A DNA stretch of 64,000 bases, from the NCBI RefSeq assembly GCF_030704535.1, contig NC_081808.1, positions 21,703,501-21,767,500 on the forward strand, read 5' to 3'. Below, one piece after another: positions 23,407-35,800 of this stretch. A model generated the notes under the pieces. It worked only from the letters and a program-made list of their open reading frames with translations, had not been told where the DNA came from and made no database searches. This DNA comes from Vitis vinifera. Its lineage: Eukaryota > Streptophyta > Magnoliopsida > Vitales > Vitaceae. The translations under genes were made by a program, and so were the position numbers. Position 1 is the stretch's first letter, and every line of letters starts with the position of its first letter.

Positions 23407-23748
23407 ATGGGTTGTTGTTACTCGAGAATAGAGAGAGAAGAGATGGTTTCAAGGTGTAAGGCGAGGAAGAGATACATGAAGCAGTTTGTGAAGGCGAGGC
23501 AAGCCCTGTCTGCAGCCCACAGTATGTATATCAGATCCCTGCGTGGCACTGGCTCTGCTCTCCTTCAGTTTGCCACCGCCGAGACCAATCTCTACCACCA
23601 CCATCTCACACCGATTCTACCCTCTCCACCGCCGCCCATGAGTCCCAGCTCCGATACGTGGACATCATCACAGCCTCGCCCTCTCATCTGCCGCCTCCGC
23701 CTCCTCCTCCTCCACCACCACAGCAGCCCTCTGAATTTTTTTTTTTAA
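23407..23748 (+). pseudogene. Truncated exon 1 of the DUF630/DUF632 gene
   Basis: Starts MGCCYSRIEREEMVSRCK, like the full gene at 32682, and keeps the DUF630 domain (residues 1-60). At about 23735 the homology stops and poly-T plus the POLLENLESS3-like upstream sequence begins. A stop is reached after 113 codons, in a shifted frame over the proline-rich part. All of DUF632 is missing. The myristoylation-type MGC start and the promoter are retained, so a short DUF630-only protein is conceivable. Confidence 0.88.
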
Positions 23749-23989
23749 GGGGGGCACGTGGACAAAATGAGGGAGGGGCACGTGGACACAATTGAGGGGG
23801 TCCTTACAACGGCTAGAAAAATACAACGGTCGAATTCGAATCTCTTTTTCAATCTCTCCCTCTCTCTCTCTGTCTCATTCTCTCCCTCTATCTATCTCTC
23901 TCCCTCTCCCTCTCCCTCTCCCTCTCTGAAACCCCCTCGCAACTCTCCCTCCCTCTCTCCCTCTCTCTCTCTCTCTGAAACCCCCGAAG

Positions 23990-25697
23990 ATGCAAGACAT
24001 GTGGAATGTTCCCCCTGGTTTCAGGCCCAGCACATCTGCGCCTTCGTCTCCCGCAAAGCCTATTCGGGTGTCAAGAACTCGATCAGAGTCCTTTCATGTC
24101 ACCCACAAAGTCCCTGTTGGCGACACTCCTTATGTGAGAGCCAAAAAGGTTCAGGTAAGCTTCCGTTCTGGGTAATCTTGAAATTTGCCAACAAACCGAG
24201 GTTTCTTCTTTTGCGTGATTGATCTCTGTTTGATGGGTTTGATTATGACTTTTGTTGCATCAGTTGGTTGACAAGGACCCGGAAAAGGCAATCCCGCTAT
24301 TTTGGGCCGCCATTAATGCTGGAGATCGAGTGGATAGTGCGCTCAAGGACATGGCCATTGTGATGAAGCAACAGAACAGGGCTGAAGAAGCCATTGAGGC
24401 TATTAAATCGTTGCGAAGTCGTTGTTCAGATCAAGCCCAAGACTCTCTTGATAATATCCTTCTGGATCTGTACAAGGTCCTGTCCTTTCGAAATTCCTTA
24501 TCACTTGTTTGTATCTGGCTATTTAAGATTATTGAGTACTGATTTTTGTCTTTTGGAAATTCGATTCGACAGAGATGCGGGAGATTGGATGATCAAATTG
24601 CACTTTTGAGGCACAAATTGTTCTTGATTCAACAAGGGATGGCTTTCAATGGGAAGCGCACCAAGACTGCCAGATCCCAAGGGAAAAAATTTCAGGTGTC
24701 CGTGGGACAAGAAGCGACTCGGTTACTGGTAAGCACACGGTTTTTCTGCTAGTTTCAGTCCTCTATCTCTCCCTAAACTCCATATTGAGACGAATTTCCA
24801 TTTCAGGGGAACTTAGGATGGGCATTGATGCAGCGGAACAACTATATCGAAGCAGAAGATGCCTACAGGCGGGCACTTTCAATGACTCCAGATAATAACA
24901 AGATGTGCAATCTGGGTATCTGCTTGATGAAGCAAGGGAGGATTCTGGAAGCCAAAGAAACCCTTAGAAGAGTGAAACCGGCTGTTGCAGATGGACTGAG
25001 AGGTGTAGATTCCCACCTCAAAGCATTTGAGAGGGCACGGCAGATGCTGCTTGATCTTGAGTCTGAAATGTTGAATAAGGGAAGCGACCCTGTCGAACAG
25101 AGTCGGCTCTTTGATGCCTTCCTCAGTTCTTCCTCGCTTTGGCAGCCTCAGCCTTGTAAGGACCAGCACACAACGAATACAATCAAATCTCAAGATGATT
25201 TTGGGGATGAGAACTTCGACACCAACAGAGTCATGAAGGTTCTTCCTGGACAGAAGATTGCCAAACCAACGGCTGTTCATGCGAACTCACTCAACGTCGC
25301 GGCATTGCCATTCTACTCATCAAAGATGACCAAGGACCCAATTGGAAAACCACTGCAGGAGTCCCTTAAGAGAACAAGATCAGGGCTTGCTGCTAATTCG
25401 ATAGGAGTGAATGAAACAGGGGCGTTCAGAAAGCCCTTAATGGAATCCATGGAACCAGAAAATAAGACTAGAAGGCAATCTCTTTCACCCGAAGAAAATG
25501 GGGACAAGTGGGCAGACTTGCTGCCAGACAGCAAGGAGTTTGAAGCGGCTCTTATTGCTGCAGTTTTGGGTTCAGCCACTGAAACAGGGAAGAAGACTGT
25601 GGAGACTGGAAACAGTTCTGGAATTTTACAGAATAAGATTGAGAGTAGGCTTAAAGTCTTTCAAGACATAACACTCTCAATGAGCCCAAGAGCCTAA
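23990..25697 (+). CDS. POLLENLESS3-LIKE TPR protein, copy B
   Basis: Exons 23990-24154, 24264-24476, 24573-24728 and 24807-25697 have the same lengths and phases as copy A and give 474 aa. The domain plan is the same: N-terminal SRTRSESFH and VPVGDTPYVRAK blocks, TPR helices to about residue 250, a low-complexity Ser/Lys-rich region, and the VFQDITLSMSPRA end. About 16 residues differ from copy A, scattered and mostly in the C-terminal half (for example SSSSLW versus SSSALW, RSGLAANS versus RSGHGANS). No lesion is visible, so both copies may be functional. The leader and CT microsatellite also come from the duplicated upstream segment. It is convergent with the intact peroxidase. A role in meiosis or sulfur response is known for relatives only. 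Confidence 0.92.
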
Positions 25698-26166
25698 CCT
25701 CTCAATTAGTGTCAACTAATTCAATTTAGTTTTTACAAGCTATAATAATATAGGTTTTAGGTTGGAGATGATCTTGTTCTCCTGGGCTCCTGTTCAAGCA
25801 GAAGGGGGGGGGGGGGGGGGAGAGAGGAGTACGCAGCTATGCAGAGAGTATGGTAGCAGTCCCTGCTGGGGTAGTAGCAGCAGTAGTTATAGTAGATGCA
25901 ATTCATTAATTCTTGTCCACCTCTCAAAATAAAGGGGGGCACACATCTGTAATAAAACATATGATGATGTTCATTAGCTACATTTTGACTCAAGAAAATG
26001 AGGATCTTGCCTTGTTCTATATTGTATGGCATTCCTATTGTGTATGGCATTTAATTTTGATCATATGAGGAGCTCCTAATTGTTTAGGAACATAGTTTTC
26101 TTCAATGAATCTTTGTGGGATCTTCTTATTATACATGGTTTCTTCTTATACATGATCGATCCTGTT
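25698..26166. other. Convergent 3' regions of POLLENLESS3-like B and the peroxidase
   Basis: About 470 bp with a G run at 25804-25820. No gene is supported. It matches 7479-7948 with small indels. Confidence 0.6.
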
Positions 26167-28619
26167 TTACTCCTCTTTCCTTTGACTTCTTTGTCTATAG
26201 TAGAAAGTAATGGCTATAGCAGTTGTCGCAAAAGCAACTCCTGCAGCAGTTTTTGCCATGGTTGAACTGTTCTTCACAGCTGTGATTACCCTGGAAGTCC
26301 ATGTAGGTGGAACAAACCCTAGCTCCGAAAGCTTCTTGTGGGATGCCGCATAATCTCTGAAGAAAGCCTCCTCATCCTGCCATGTACCAGAAATATGATA
26401 AGAAAAACAGTAAAGGGTTACAAGAGACTGCATGAGACTATGTGAACATCCACGAAGGTTCCAGCAAAATACTACATTACCTGTTCATACAACATAACAT
26501 ATTCTAGGAATTTAGGATCCTTTATTAATGCTTGGTCTGTGGAAAATATAAACAATCGCCTCCCTGTTGAATCCTCGCCCGCAGCTGAAGAAGAAGGTTT
26601 CTGCTGTGAATACCCTGTTGGAGGGTTACTAGGTGTAGGAAACTTGGTTGATGATTTCAAAAGCTCCCTGATTACAATATTAATCATAACATATAGCCAT
26701 CATATATAATTGAAACATTGCTGCATTTATATGCGTTCCAATCAATGAATTCTCAAATGAAACCTTACTTGAAATACGAATTGTCGAACTTCCAGGGCTC
26801 CTCTGTCCACTTGCCATCAAAGCCTGAAACTTGCTTATGTGCCCCTCCCTACAACACCAAACCAAACAAAAACTACATGCATATTTGTGGATGCTGAAAG
26901 AACTTTTTAAAGATAGCTGCAGATCTGTGGAGGAAGTTACCAATGTATGACCTCCGGAGAGGGCCACAATATCCTTGTCCTCAAGACCCATCCGGTTAAA
27001 GACCGACCTTAAATGGTCAGCACCTGCAACAAAATTTAATAAGAGTAATGTAAATTTTCTGCTTGGTCTTATATGGGAAGTATAAGAGAGCTCTGATTTC
27101 TGATGCATAACAACCAAGAAACAATTTGTAGAAGGAGCACAGCTGAAAAGCTAGAGAGGGGACCAAGGGGTGAAATGACAGAATTCGACAAACGATAAGG
27201 TTCAAGTCTCTATGCATTATCTGTGAGTTATAGAGCAGAATAGGAAAATGACTTCTTTTCCATAAACAAGGCCAGAGAGCATAAAGAAAACAGAATGGGA
27301 ACCTTTGTTAGCATCTGGGAGGAGCCCTTCTTTTGGTGAAGACAAAGAGTCCTGGTTGAAAAACAGGGGGGAAAAAATTAGGAGTAATATTTGAGAAAGG
27401 TGATCAAAAGCTTCCTCCATGAACCAACCTGTCTACCAGGGACGAAGTGAATAGTGGGGCCTCCAGTAACCTCAACTGCAACAACACCAGCAAGCTGACA
27501 AAACCCCAAAGGAGTCAGGAAAGCGACCACACCGGCATCCACTTGCAAAGATGATGCAAACCAGAGCTTGTTTTTATCCTTAGCTTCTCAATGAATTCAA
27601 ATTAAATCACAGAACAGTTAATTTCTGAAACAAGAGTCACCTGGTAAAGGTCAGCATATGTAATGCAAGGATGCTTCCTTTTCACCTTCTCTGACATCAG
27701 AGCAGAACCAGAGCCCATTAGAAGAAAAAAATAGTATTTCAATTTCAAGTAGGAAAAACTGAGAGTTGTGGTGGGATGAAGTCCCAATCATACTATCTCG
27801 GCACTGAACCTCATTAAAAGGAGTCTGATTACAATACAAGCAAAAAAAAAAAAAGGGGAGGGACAAATCTTTTGCCAGTGTGCAAGGGCAAAAGGGAAAA
27901 TGAATCTCACCGCAAAGATCAACTGCCGTTTCCAAACCCCTATTTGCAGAATGATTAAGCTCTTGTGGGTTTCTGATGGAGCCATTTGGGCCCCCTGTCT
28001 TTGTGAGAGCATCATAAGTGCCTGCATCATGAAACCTGCAAACAAAATGCTATTTAGCTTCCGATCATTAAACCCTCATGCATTAAAGCTAAATTACTTT
28101 AAAATCCAATAGAGCCAGAATGCAAAAAATCAGCTCACGATCCTCCCCCCCATACATGCCAAATACTAAGTCTCCGTTAATTTGAACCTTGCAAAAAACA
28201 CACACACATGTATGAATCGTTTTGTTCATGGCCTGTTCATGGCCGTATTTCTGACACGCCATAAGTCATAACACCTAGAAAAGCCTTTTTCTTTTTTTTC
28301 CTAATTTTTCTGAAATTTTCATCTTATCTTCCCCGTCTATTGAAATGCAACCACTTATGTTTTCTCCCCTCCCTTCGAAATGTCAGTTCTAACATTTACT
28401 AAATGAAATGAAATGCAGGGAAAATGAAAAAGAAGCATAAATTAAACTTAAGGGACACTACGCTAGACGGAGCATCATGGGTGCACAGTTTTTGCTGGAA
28501 ATGAGAGCACGGAGGTATCTACGAGCCCTTTCGATTTCTTTGTAGTATTCTGCATTTACAACTAGTGGTGCTGGAGTTGGTGCTGGTGCAGAGGCTGAGG
28601 TTGAGGCTTGGACTTCCAT
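26167..28619 (-). CDS. Peroxisomal-type ascorbate peroxidase-like protein
   Basis: Nine exons on the minus strand: 28619-28462, 28035-27911, 27690-27641, 27494-27429, 27351-27303, 27023-26941, 26848-26769, 26667-26481 and 26376-26167. They join in phase to 335 aa. Class I haem peroxidase landmarks are [17 protein letters not shown] (distal Arg and His), [24 protein letters not shown], the proximal His in LSGGHTLG, GKW, and the buried Asp in FDNSYF. The C-terminus adds a hydrophobic segment ([20 protein letters not shown]) and basic residues, as in APX3/APX5 anchored in peroxisome membranes. Oddities: the distal Trp is Phe, the Arg that binds ascorbate (R172 in pea APX) is replaced by Val in [12 protein letters not shown], and an extra ~30-residue loop lies before [13 protein letters not shown]. 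It removes peroxide, but the reductant is uncertain. Confidence 0.9.
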
Positions 28620-31205
28620 GGGAGCTCACCCACCCTGCAAAGAATTGAAGAGGAAAAAAAGAAGGAATGATGATAGTGGAGGGAGGACCCTTGATTAGTT
28701 TGTCTTTATAGAGAGGGAATCACAACGAAAGAGATGGGTGGAAGAAAAGGGGTGGGGGAGAGAGGAAGCAAAGGATTGATTTTGCATGGAAAGGGATACG
28801 ATTCCAATTATAAACATGCAAGGGACTACAACTGCTGATTGCCTTCTTCTTCTTCGTCTTCTTCTTCTTCAAAATCTTCTTATCTCTTGAGGTATGAAGA
28901 TTAAAAAACCTAAATAGATAATAACTTTCATGTATATAGTTTAAAATAATTTTTTTATTTAAAAGAAAAACACATTATTTAAAATTATTATTTTTAAATT
29001 TTTAAAAATATCTTTGAGAGGCTTTTTTTTTTTTGCTAAATAATAAAAACTTGACCCTGTGATTTAAAAACACTTCTAAAAACCGAAAAATGTTTTTGAA
29101 AAATTATAACATTGTTTGGTTGTTGTTTTCTTAAAAAAAAAAATTAAAAACAAAATAAAATTAAAAATCATTTTTAAAGAATAAATAAAAATTATTTTCA
29201 CTTATTTTAAATACAAAAGGAAAATGTAAATAAATAAGAAAAAATTAAAATAAAAAACCATATAAACAGATGAATGTATGTATGAAATAAAAAAATCATT
29301 CATTTATATTTTTAAAAATTAAATTTTATTTATTTTTAAATTTATTCAAAATAAAATAGTATTAACAGTTATTAATTTTAAATTGTTGTTACTATTATTA
29401 TTATTATTTATTTCCAACAAAATAAATCAATGATGCTTTTATGAAAATGTTAATATTCATTATTTATAATATTTATAAAAAAAATATGATTGTATTATAA
29501 TATTACTATTCATATTTTATTAAATATATTTATTTTTTATTTTTTGTAATTACAAAATTGTTTTTATTTTTAATAAGACTTGAATTAAAATTAGTTTACA
29601 TGATATAAATTGAATTTATAGTTTTTTTTTACAAAATTAAAAAAAAATTAAAACAACTTATTTAAATAAGATTTTTGTTTTTGTTTAAAAAAAACTTTTT
29701 TTAAAACAACTTGAATCTAACGAACCAAAACACTTCATTCTCTTAAAGTTAAATTAAATTCTATTTATAGGTAAAGTTTTATTTTTATTGAAATAATTTT
29801 CTTTTTTACATTCTCCAAAAAAAATAAAATATTTATTCTCACTCCTCATTCCTATATAAAAAAAATGGATTTAACGTCAAATTTTAGAAGAAAGCTTGAA
29901 AGCCATAAAATTGAGGGGCTTTTTGACTGGTTATATAAGGAAAAGCTTTAAGTATGTCATCCTCCATGGCGTCTTCTTCAACCAAAAGACTCATGAGTCA
30001 TGACTCCTTCCAAAACACGATTGAAGGTATCCAAGGAAATGTTTGAAAGAGTCCTACGAAAAAGTCATTAATAAGTACTTTTGCAAAGCCCTTTCAACCA
30101 TGATACAAAATTTTTCAAGTCTCTAATATTTTAAATTAAAAATTTTCTTCATATATTAACAACTATTGACTCAAAATAACAATAATTCTTTTCTCCTATT
30201 GTAAAAGTTGTATTACTGCTATTGAATCATAGCTTATATTTTATCCTAAATTTCAAAATGTCACTATTAAATCATAGTGTATCCTTTATCATAAACTATT
30301 GAATTTCCTAATACATCTTGTTTTTTTTAAAAAAAAATAAATTTTGATAATTAAAAAAAAGGAATTCACAAATTAAATCCCCTACCAAAACAATTCATAA
30401 ACTTATGCTTCTCATCCATGTAGATATCATGACTATGATTTTAAATTTTTTTTAGATGATTAAAATTATAATTAGTAACTACGATAACTTTATCGTAACT
30501 AGCCATGATGATAACTTTATGTAGCTAGCCACTGTGATAACCTTATCGTAGTCACAAACCACTGTTTTATGTTTATAAAAAAAAAACTCTTAGGTCTTTA
30601 TACATACTTGAAATGCACTAATTCAAAAAATAATTTTGTTGAAAAATTAAGGTTCATTTGGTTATGTTTTCTAAAACTTGTTTTTAAAAATTACTTTTTA
30701 TTCTTTAACTTTATAGTTTTTAAAAACAAGTTTCATAAAACATAACCAAATGGACCCATGTTTTCATTTTGTTTTTAAAAATTGATGAAAACAACTTCTA
30801 TTTGTTCTCTAAAAATTGTTCTCTATTTCACTTTATTTTCAAAAATTATTTTCAAAAACCAACAACAAAACAGTATTAAAAAATTTTAAAAATAGTTTTA
30901 TATCTTTAAAACAAAAAAATTGTTTTTAAATCATATAATCAAACAGACTTTTAACTTCATAAATTTTGTTTTTCAAATGAATTATTTTTGCTCAAAACTC
31001 ATTTTCTCAAATTTGAAAAAAAAATAAAATTATATGAAGGATATTAAAATTCTCAAGTCATATGTACTACTTTAGGGTGATTTTACACATAGAATATAAG
31101 TTTAGTTTGTGAACAAAATGAAAACCCATTTAATATTTCTTTTTCATGGCATGCACATGTTGAATGTGGAATCACAAGCCTGTAAATTTTTTAACTTTAC
31201 CTAAA
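28620..31205. repeat. AT-rich spacer of unit 2 with empty sites
   Basis: Upstream region of the peroxidase, then AT-rich DNA collinear with 17331-18812 and 21553-22640. The Mutator-like foldback is absent at about 30006-30020, which gives the empty site. No gene is seen; several short palindromes (for example 30651-30757) look like MITE remnants. Confidence 0.65.
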
Positions 31206-31885
31206 AATCCAATGGTGTGTGATGAATATTTTAGTAATAAGGTATGATGCGGACCATGTGGTAATGGTGGCCCCTTGCTCAATTGTTTTAGATTTTGTTA
31301 GCTAAGTTCCAAGTTACCATTGTGGAACATATTTGGAACTACCACATGGTGCCCCCATTGATTTCACCTTCAAAAGGCTGCAACTTTTGATTTTCTTATT
31401 GTTGCTTTAGCTTAATGCTTTATAATCAATTACGAGATTATATATCATCTATTATTAGATTACTTCAATTTAAGTTAATCTATCAAAATCCGATACCTTA
31501 TGTCGGATTAGGAAAAAAAACTTATAACACATAACTTTTTTTAACATTTTAGATGTCTATGTGACTCAAAATAGACGATATCTATTATCAAAATATAATA
31601 TTTTTTTAGTACATAATATACTAGCACGAATAATTAAATTTAAACTATTAAATACAAAGAGAAATCACAATTTAAATACGAAACGACACCAAAATATAAA
31701 AATTAAAAAATTAAAACCCGAGTAAAATAAAATGAGATCAAGACTAAAAAACCAATCTTTTATCTTCTTTTGTCAAATACAGATACATACTAAAAATGTA
31801 ACATAAAAATTTAACAAATTTAGGTATCATAATAGCACCCATGTGGACCTGAGAATTTTAAGATTCTCTATAAATTAAGAAAAGA
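31206..31885. other. Segment present only in unit 2
   Basis: About 680 bp with no counterpart in unit 1, where 'ctttacctaa' runs straight into 'gaagaaattgttacc'. No terminal repeats or coding sequence were recognised, so insertion here and deletion in unit 1 are both possible. Confidence 0.6.
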
Positions 31886-32681
31886 AGAAGAACAAATTGT
31901 TACCTTTTGGGATATTTTTAGGTGGGAAGTTGTAAATTGCAAAGTTTGAGAAGGGTATAGTTGTCCAAAAGGGAGGATATTTTTGGCAGTTTCCCCTGGA
32001 ATGCTCTTCTCTGACAGATTGATTCCAGTGCCACAGTTCCCTGAAAAAAGCAAGCAAATTTATTAATATCCCAAAACACCCCAAATTTCAATTGGCAGAT
32101 TAAAATTGTAGACAATGAAACGGTGTCGTTTCAGCGGGGTCCATGCAAAACGCTTTTACAAAAAATCCTTGTCTGCGTAAAATCTGGTTTTTTGATACAA
32201 CACATTTATATCTTCCATTTTTGAAATATTACCTTCCTAAGGCTGTATTGGCCGTTGAAATGCATAGTTACCTAAACACCCCTCCCTTCCTTCCTTATTA
32301 GTTCCCCTGTTCTCCGCACGTCCCAAGGGCATGCCGTGAATAAAGGCACATTCTAGGGGCATTTTGGTCATAATACTTTATTTGATAAAATTACTCCACT
32401 GGGCACCCTGCCCAACGTTCATTTGTCTGCTTACATCTCAAAACTGCCGCTCCGTTGCTTTCCTCCTCACAACCACAGAGTGGGGGGAGAGAAGAGAGGA
32501 GATGAAACGGTGTCGTTTGTTTGGGAGGAAGCGAGGTTAAAGATTCTGAGACCCAAAAGAAGTGAAGGAGAAAAACGGTGGCTTTTTGAGACCCGCCATC
32601 GATGAAAGCTTCAGAAGCTTTACCAAAGTGAGAGAACGCAGAAAACGTTTTGGTTGTTGTTTTGTTTTTTGAAAATCAGAA
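31886..32681 (+). promoter_or_regulatory. Promoter and leader of the DUF630/DUF632 gene
   Basis: Non-coding DNA upstream of the ATG at 32682, duplicated at 22641-23406. AAACGGTGTCGTTT occurs at 32118-32131 and 32505-32518. The retained similarity of this region to its duplicate fits regulatory or leader sequence. Confidence 0.55.
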
Positions 32682-32864
32682 ATGGGTTGTTGTTACTCGA
32701 GAATAGAGAGAGAAGAGATGGTTTCAAGGTGTAAGGCGAGGAAGAGATACATGAAGCAGTTTGTGAAGGCGAGGCAAGCCCTGTCTGCAGCCCACAGTAT
32801 GTATATCAGATCCCTGCGTGGCACTGGCTCTGCTCTCCTTCAGTTTGCCACCGCCGAGACCAAT

Positions 32865-32895
<31 letters not shown>

Positions 32896-35800
32896 ATCTC
32901 ACACCGATTCCACCCTCTCCGCCGCCACAGCAGCCCTCTCCTCCGCCTCCACCGCCGCCCATGAGTCCCAGCTCCGATACGTGGACATCCATCACAGCCT
33001 CGCCCTCTCATCTACCGCCTCCGCCTCCTCCTCCTCCTCCGCCGCCCCCGCCCCCGGCGCAGTCCAGCTGGGACTTCTGGGATCCGTTCGTGCCGTCTTC
33101 GTCAAGGTCCGTGACGGAGGAGGAGTGGGAAGCTACGACGATGGCGTCGGAAGCCCCTGCCACGACCGCCGTCTCCGCCAGCGTCACGGCTCCGCCTTCG
33201 GTGGTCAGTGGGTTCTCTAAGGACACATCGAGCGAGCTTGCTATGGTGGTGTCAAGAAACAGTAAAGATCTCGCTGAGATCGTCAAAGAGGTCGACGACT
33301 ACTTTCTTAAAGCCGCCGACGCCGGTAGCGAAGTCTCATTACTCTTAGAAATTCCAAGGTCCACTTTCTCCAATCAGACTGGAGGTATTATTTTTCACAA
33401 GTTTATTCTATGATCATGGGTTTGCTTTAGATTTTCCTTTACTCTTGTTTGGCTGATGAGGAAGAACAAAAGAAAATGAGGAATGTTAATTTTGTCTTAT
33501 GTTGTCTTGGCGTTAGGCACAATTGAGTGGACCCTTTTGTTTGGTAGCCCAGAAATAAATGAAAATTTGAAACACAAGTAATGGGTTTTGATTCTGTTGT
33601 TTACAGGTAAGGTTTATAGCTGTGGAAAGAGTTCGAATCCATTATGGTGTCCATGGGCTTCGAATTCGAAATTGAATGGGTTTGGGAGACTGTGTGAAGA
33701 GATGGTTGTTACTGATATAGCTGGTGGGGGTATTATCAGTGGTAGTAGCAGTCACTGTTCTACTGTGGAGAGGCTATATGCTTGGGAGAAGAAACTGTTC
33801 CAAGAGGTTAAGGTAATATAATCCTAAATTTTCAATTCCACCACCCCATAAAGAAATTCTCTCTCTGATGTCTTGTTTCTTTGCTTGCGTTTTGAAGAAT
33901 GCTGAGAGTATAAAGATAGAGCATGAGAAATGTGTAGCCCAGCTGAGGAAGTTGGAGGTAAAGAGGGCTGCTGACTATGTGAAGACTGAGAAAACCAAGA
34001 AAGAGGTTGAAAAGTTGGAGTCTAGGATGATGGTTGCATCCCAGGCCATTGAAACTACCTCTACTGAAATCATCAAATTAAGGGAGTCAGAGCTTTACCC
34101 ACAACTCCTTGACATCGTAAAAGGGTTAGTCTTCTTCTCACTCCCACCACCACCACCTTCACATGAATGTATTATTCATTTCTTATTTTTTTCATGTGGG
34201 TTAGTGAAATTCCACTGCAGAAACAAGACCATATAAAGAATGTGCACCACATAGAAAGGGAATACATTGCCTTCTTATGCATTAAAGCGCTCAAGCCAAG
34301 TCAGAATTATCAAGTGTCTAAGGTTAACAGCTTGAGCTTTCTGAACATTTGGCCTAAACCATATAAGAAATTGCTATACAAAGGCCTCAATGGAGACCCT
34401 CTATATTGGCCTAAACCGTGAAAAGAGCCACCCCCACTCCTGCACAGAGCAGCAGGTGATGGAGATTTGAAAGATGAGACTTTTTTTTTTTTTTTTTTTT
34501 CTGAACCATTGGTTATCAGAACTAGGGTTACCCAAATCAATGTCTAAAATATAAGGTATTATTTAGGTTGGGTCTATTTTCCCAGTATCCTGTTTGGTTC
34601 TCTAGGGGGTTTGAATTTATGCACAGTGAAGCAGATATACAACTTACCCACTCTGAGACTTGGTTGCTTCCTAAAGTCAAATTCAACTTTATTGTATTGG
34701 GATCAGATGGTATGCCATGGGCAATGGTAGTACAAGCAGTCAAATTTGCTTTTGACTGCTTTTACTGTTTGATTTCATGGCTTTTGTTTGCTTTTGTTGC
34801 AAAGACTTACTGAGCCCCGACCGTGCAACAGTTGAGTAATCCATTTGGGGGGGTGGGTTGGGGCTATCCCCAACCTTCAATTGGGCTTCCCTTTAGTGTG
34901 AGGAACCATCTTTTGTGAACCCTCTTTGCTTTAATGTCTTCCAAAAGGAGGCAATCATGTGGTTCTCGTTCTGACTGTACCATCTATGATGGGGTCCATC
35001 AGATTGGATAAGGTACATGGCCAACTGGGTAAGGTGGGGACTATAGATGTACTGGGTTGGTATTCAACTGGACTATGGTCTACAGTAATGCTTTACTAGG
35101 GAATTTAAAGTCTATTTACTTCTCTCTTGACAGTAGAGAAGCTAGGGCAGGGTTTTGTGGCTGGTTGTTTTAACTTTTAAGCCATTTGTCATGTTTTGAT
35201 TTTCTAGACAAGCTTGATGAACTGTGCTCGATCCTCATTGCTACATTTATTTTCTTAGGATCATTATATTTATGGAAGTTATTTTCCACTCTTACTGATT
35301 TTACTTTCATTGCAGATCGATGAGCATGTGGAGAAGCATGTACGAGTGCCACCAGGTCCAAATGCACATAGTTCAGCAGCTCAAATATCTCAATGCTATC
35401 CCATCAACTGAGCCCACATCCGAGATTCACAGGCAATCAACTCTCCAGCTCGAGCTTGAAGTCCAGCAGTGGCACTCAACCTTTTGCAGCCTAGTAAAAA
35501 CCCAACGAGACTACATCCAAGCACTTACGGGCTGGCTCCGTCTTAGCCTTTTTCAGTTCAGCAAAAACCCACTATCCAAAACCAGACAGGAGTCCATGAT
35601 TTACTCCCTTTGTGAAGAATGGCACCTTGCACTTGACCGGGTTCCAGACAAAGTGGCATCTGAAGGGATAAAGAGCTTGTTAACAGTAATTCATGCCATT
35701 GTAGTTCAACAAGCTGACGAGCAAAAACAAAAGAAGAGGTCAGAATCTGCATTTAAAGATCTTGAGAAGAAACTGGTTGAGCTTAGAGCACTGGAATGCA

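Larger units (their letters stand above)
5516..23734. repeat. Segmental duplication unit 1
   Basis: Unit 1 holds POLLENLESS3-like copy A, the dead peroxidase copy A, an AT-rich spacer and the truncated DUF630 exon. It aligns collinearly with unit 2 (23735 to about 33060). The main differences are insertions in unit 1 of a Ty1/copia element (10201-17179) and a Mutator-like foldback (18822-21543), a 166 bp deletion in the peroxidase, and a ~680 bp segment found only in unit 2 (31206-31885). In a 205 bp intron stretch I counted about 11 differences by eye (around 5 percent). Confidence 0.85.
23735..33060. repeat. Segmental duplication unit 2
   Basis: Head-to-tail second unit with POLLENLESS3-like copy B, the intact peroxidase, the spacer and the 5' end of the complete DUF630/DUF632 gene. 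The right limit is the homologous breakpoint in exon 1 of that gene, placed only approximately because the proline codon repeats are variable. Confidence 0.82.

Noticed and set aside
24879-25280. 133-codon minus-strand frame
   Set aside because: Antisense to exon 4 of POLLENLESS3-like copy B; copy A has it interrupted.
32724-33286. Minus-strand and alternative plus-strand frames in the DUF630/DUF632 exon 1
   Set aside because: Shadows of a GC-rich proline-codon region; the plus frame from 32682 has the conserved family sequence.
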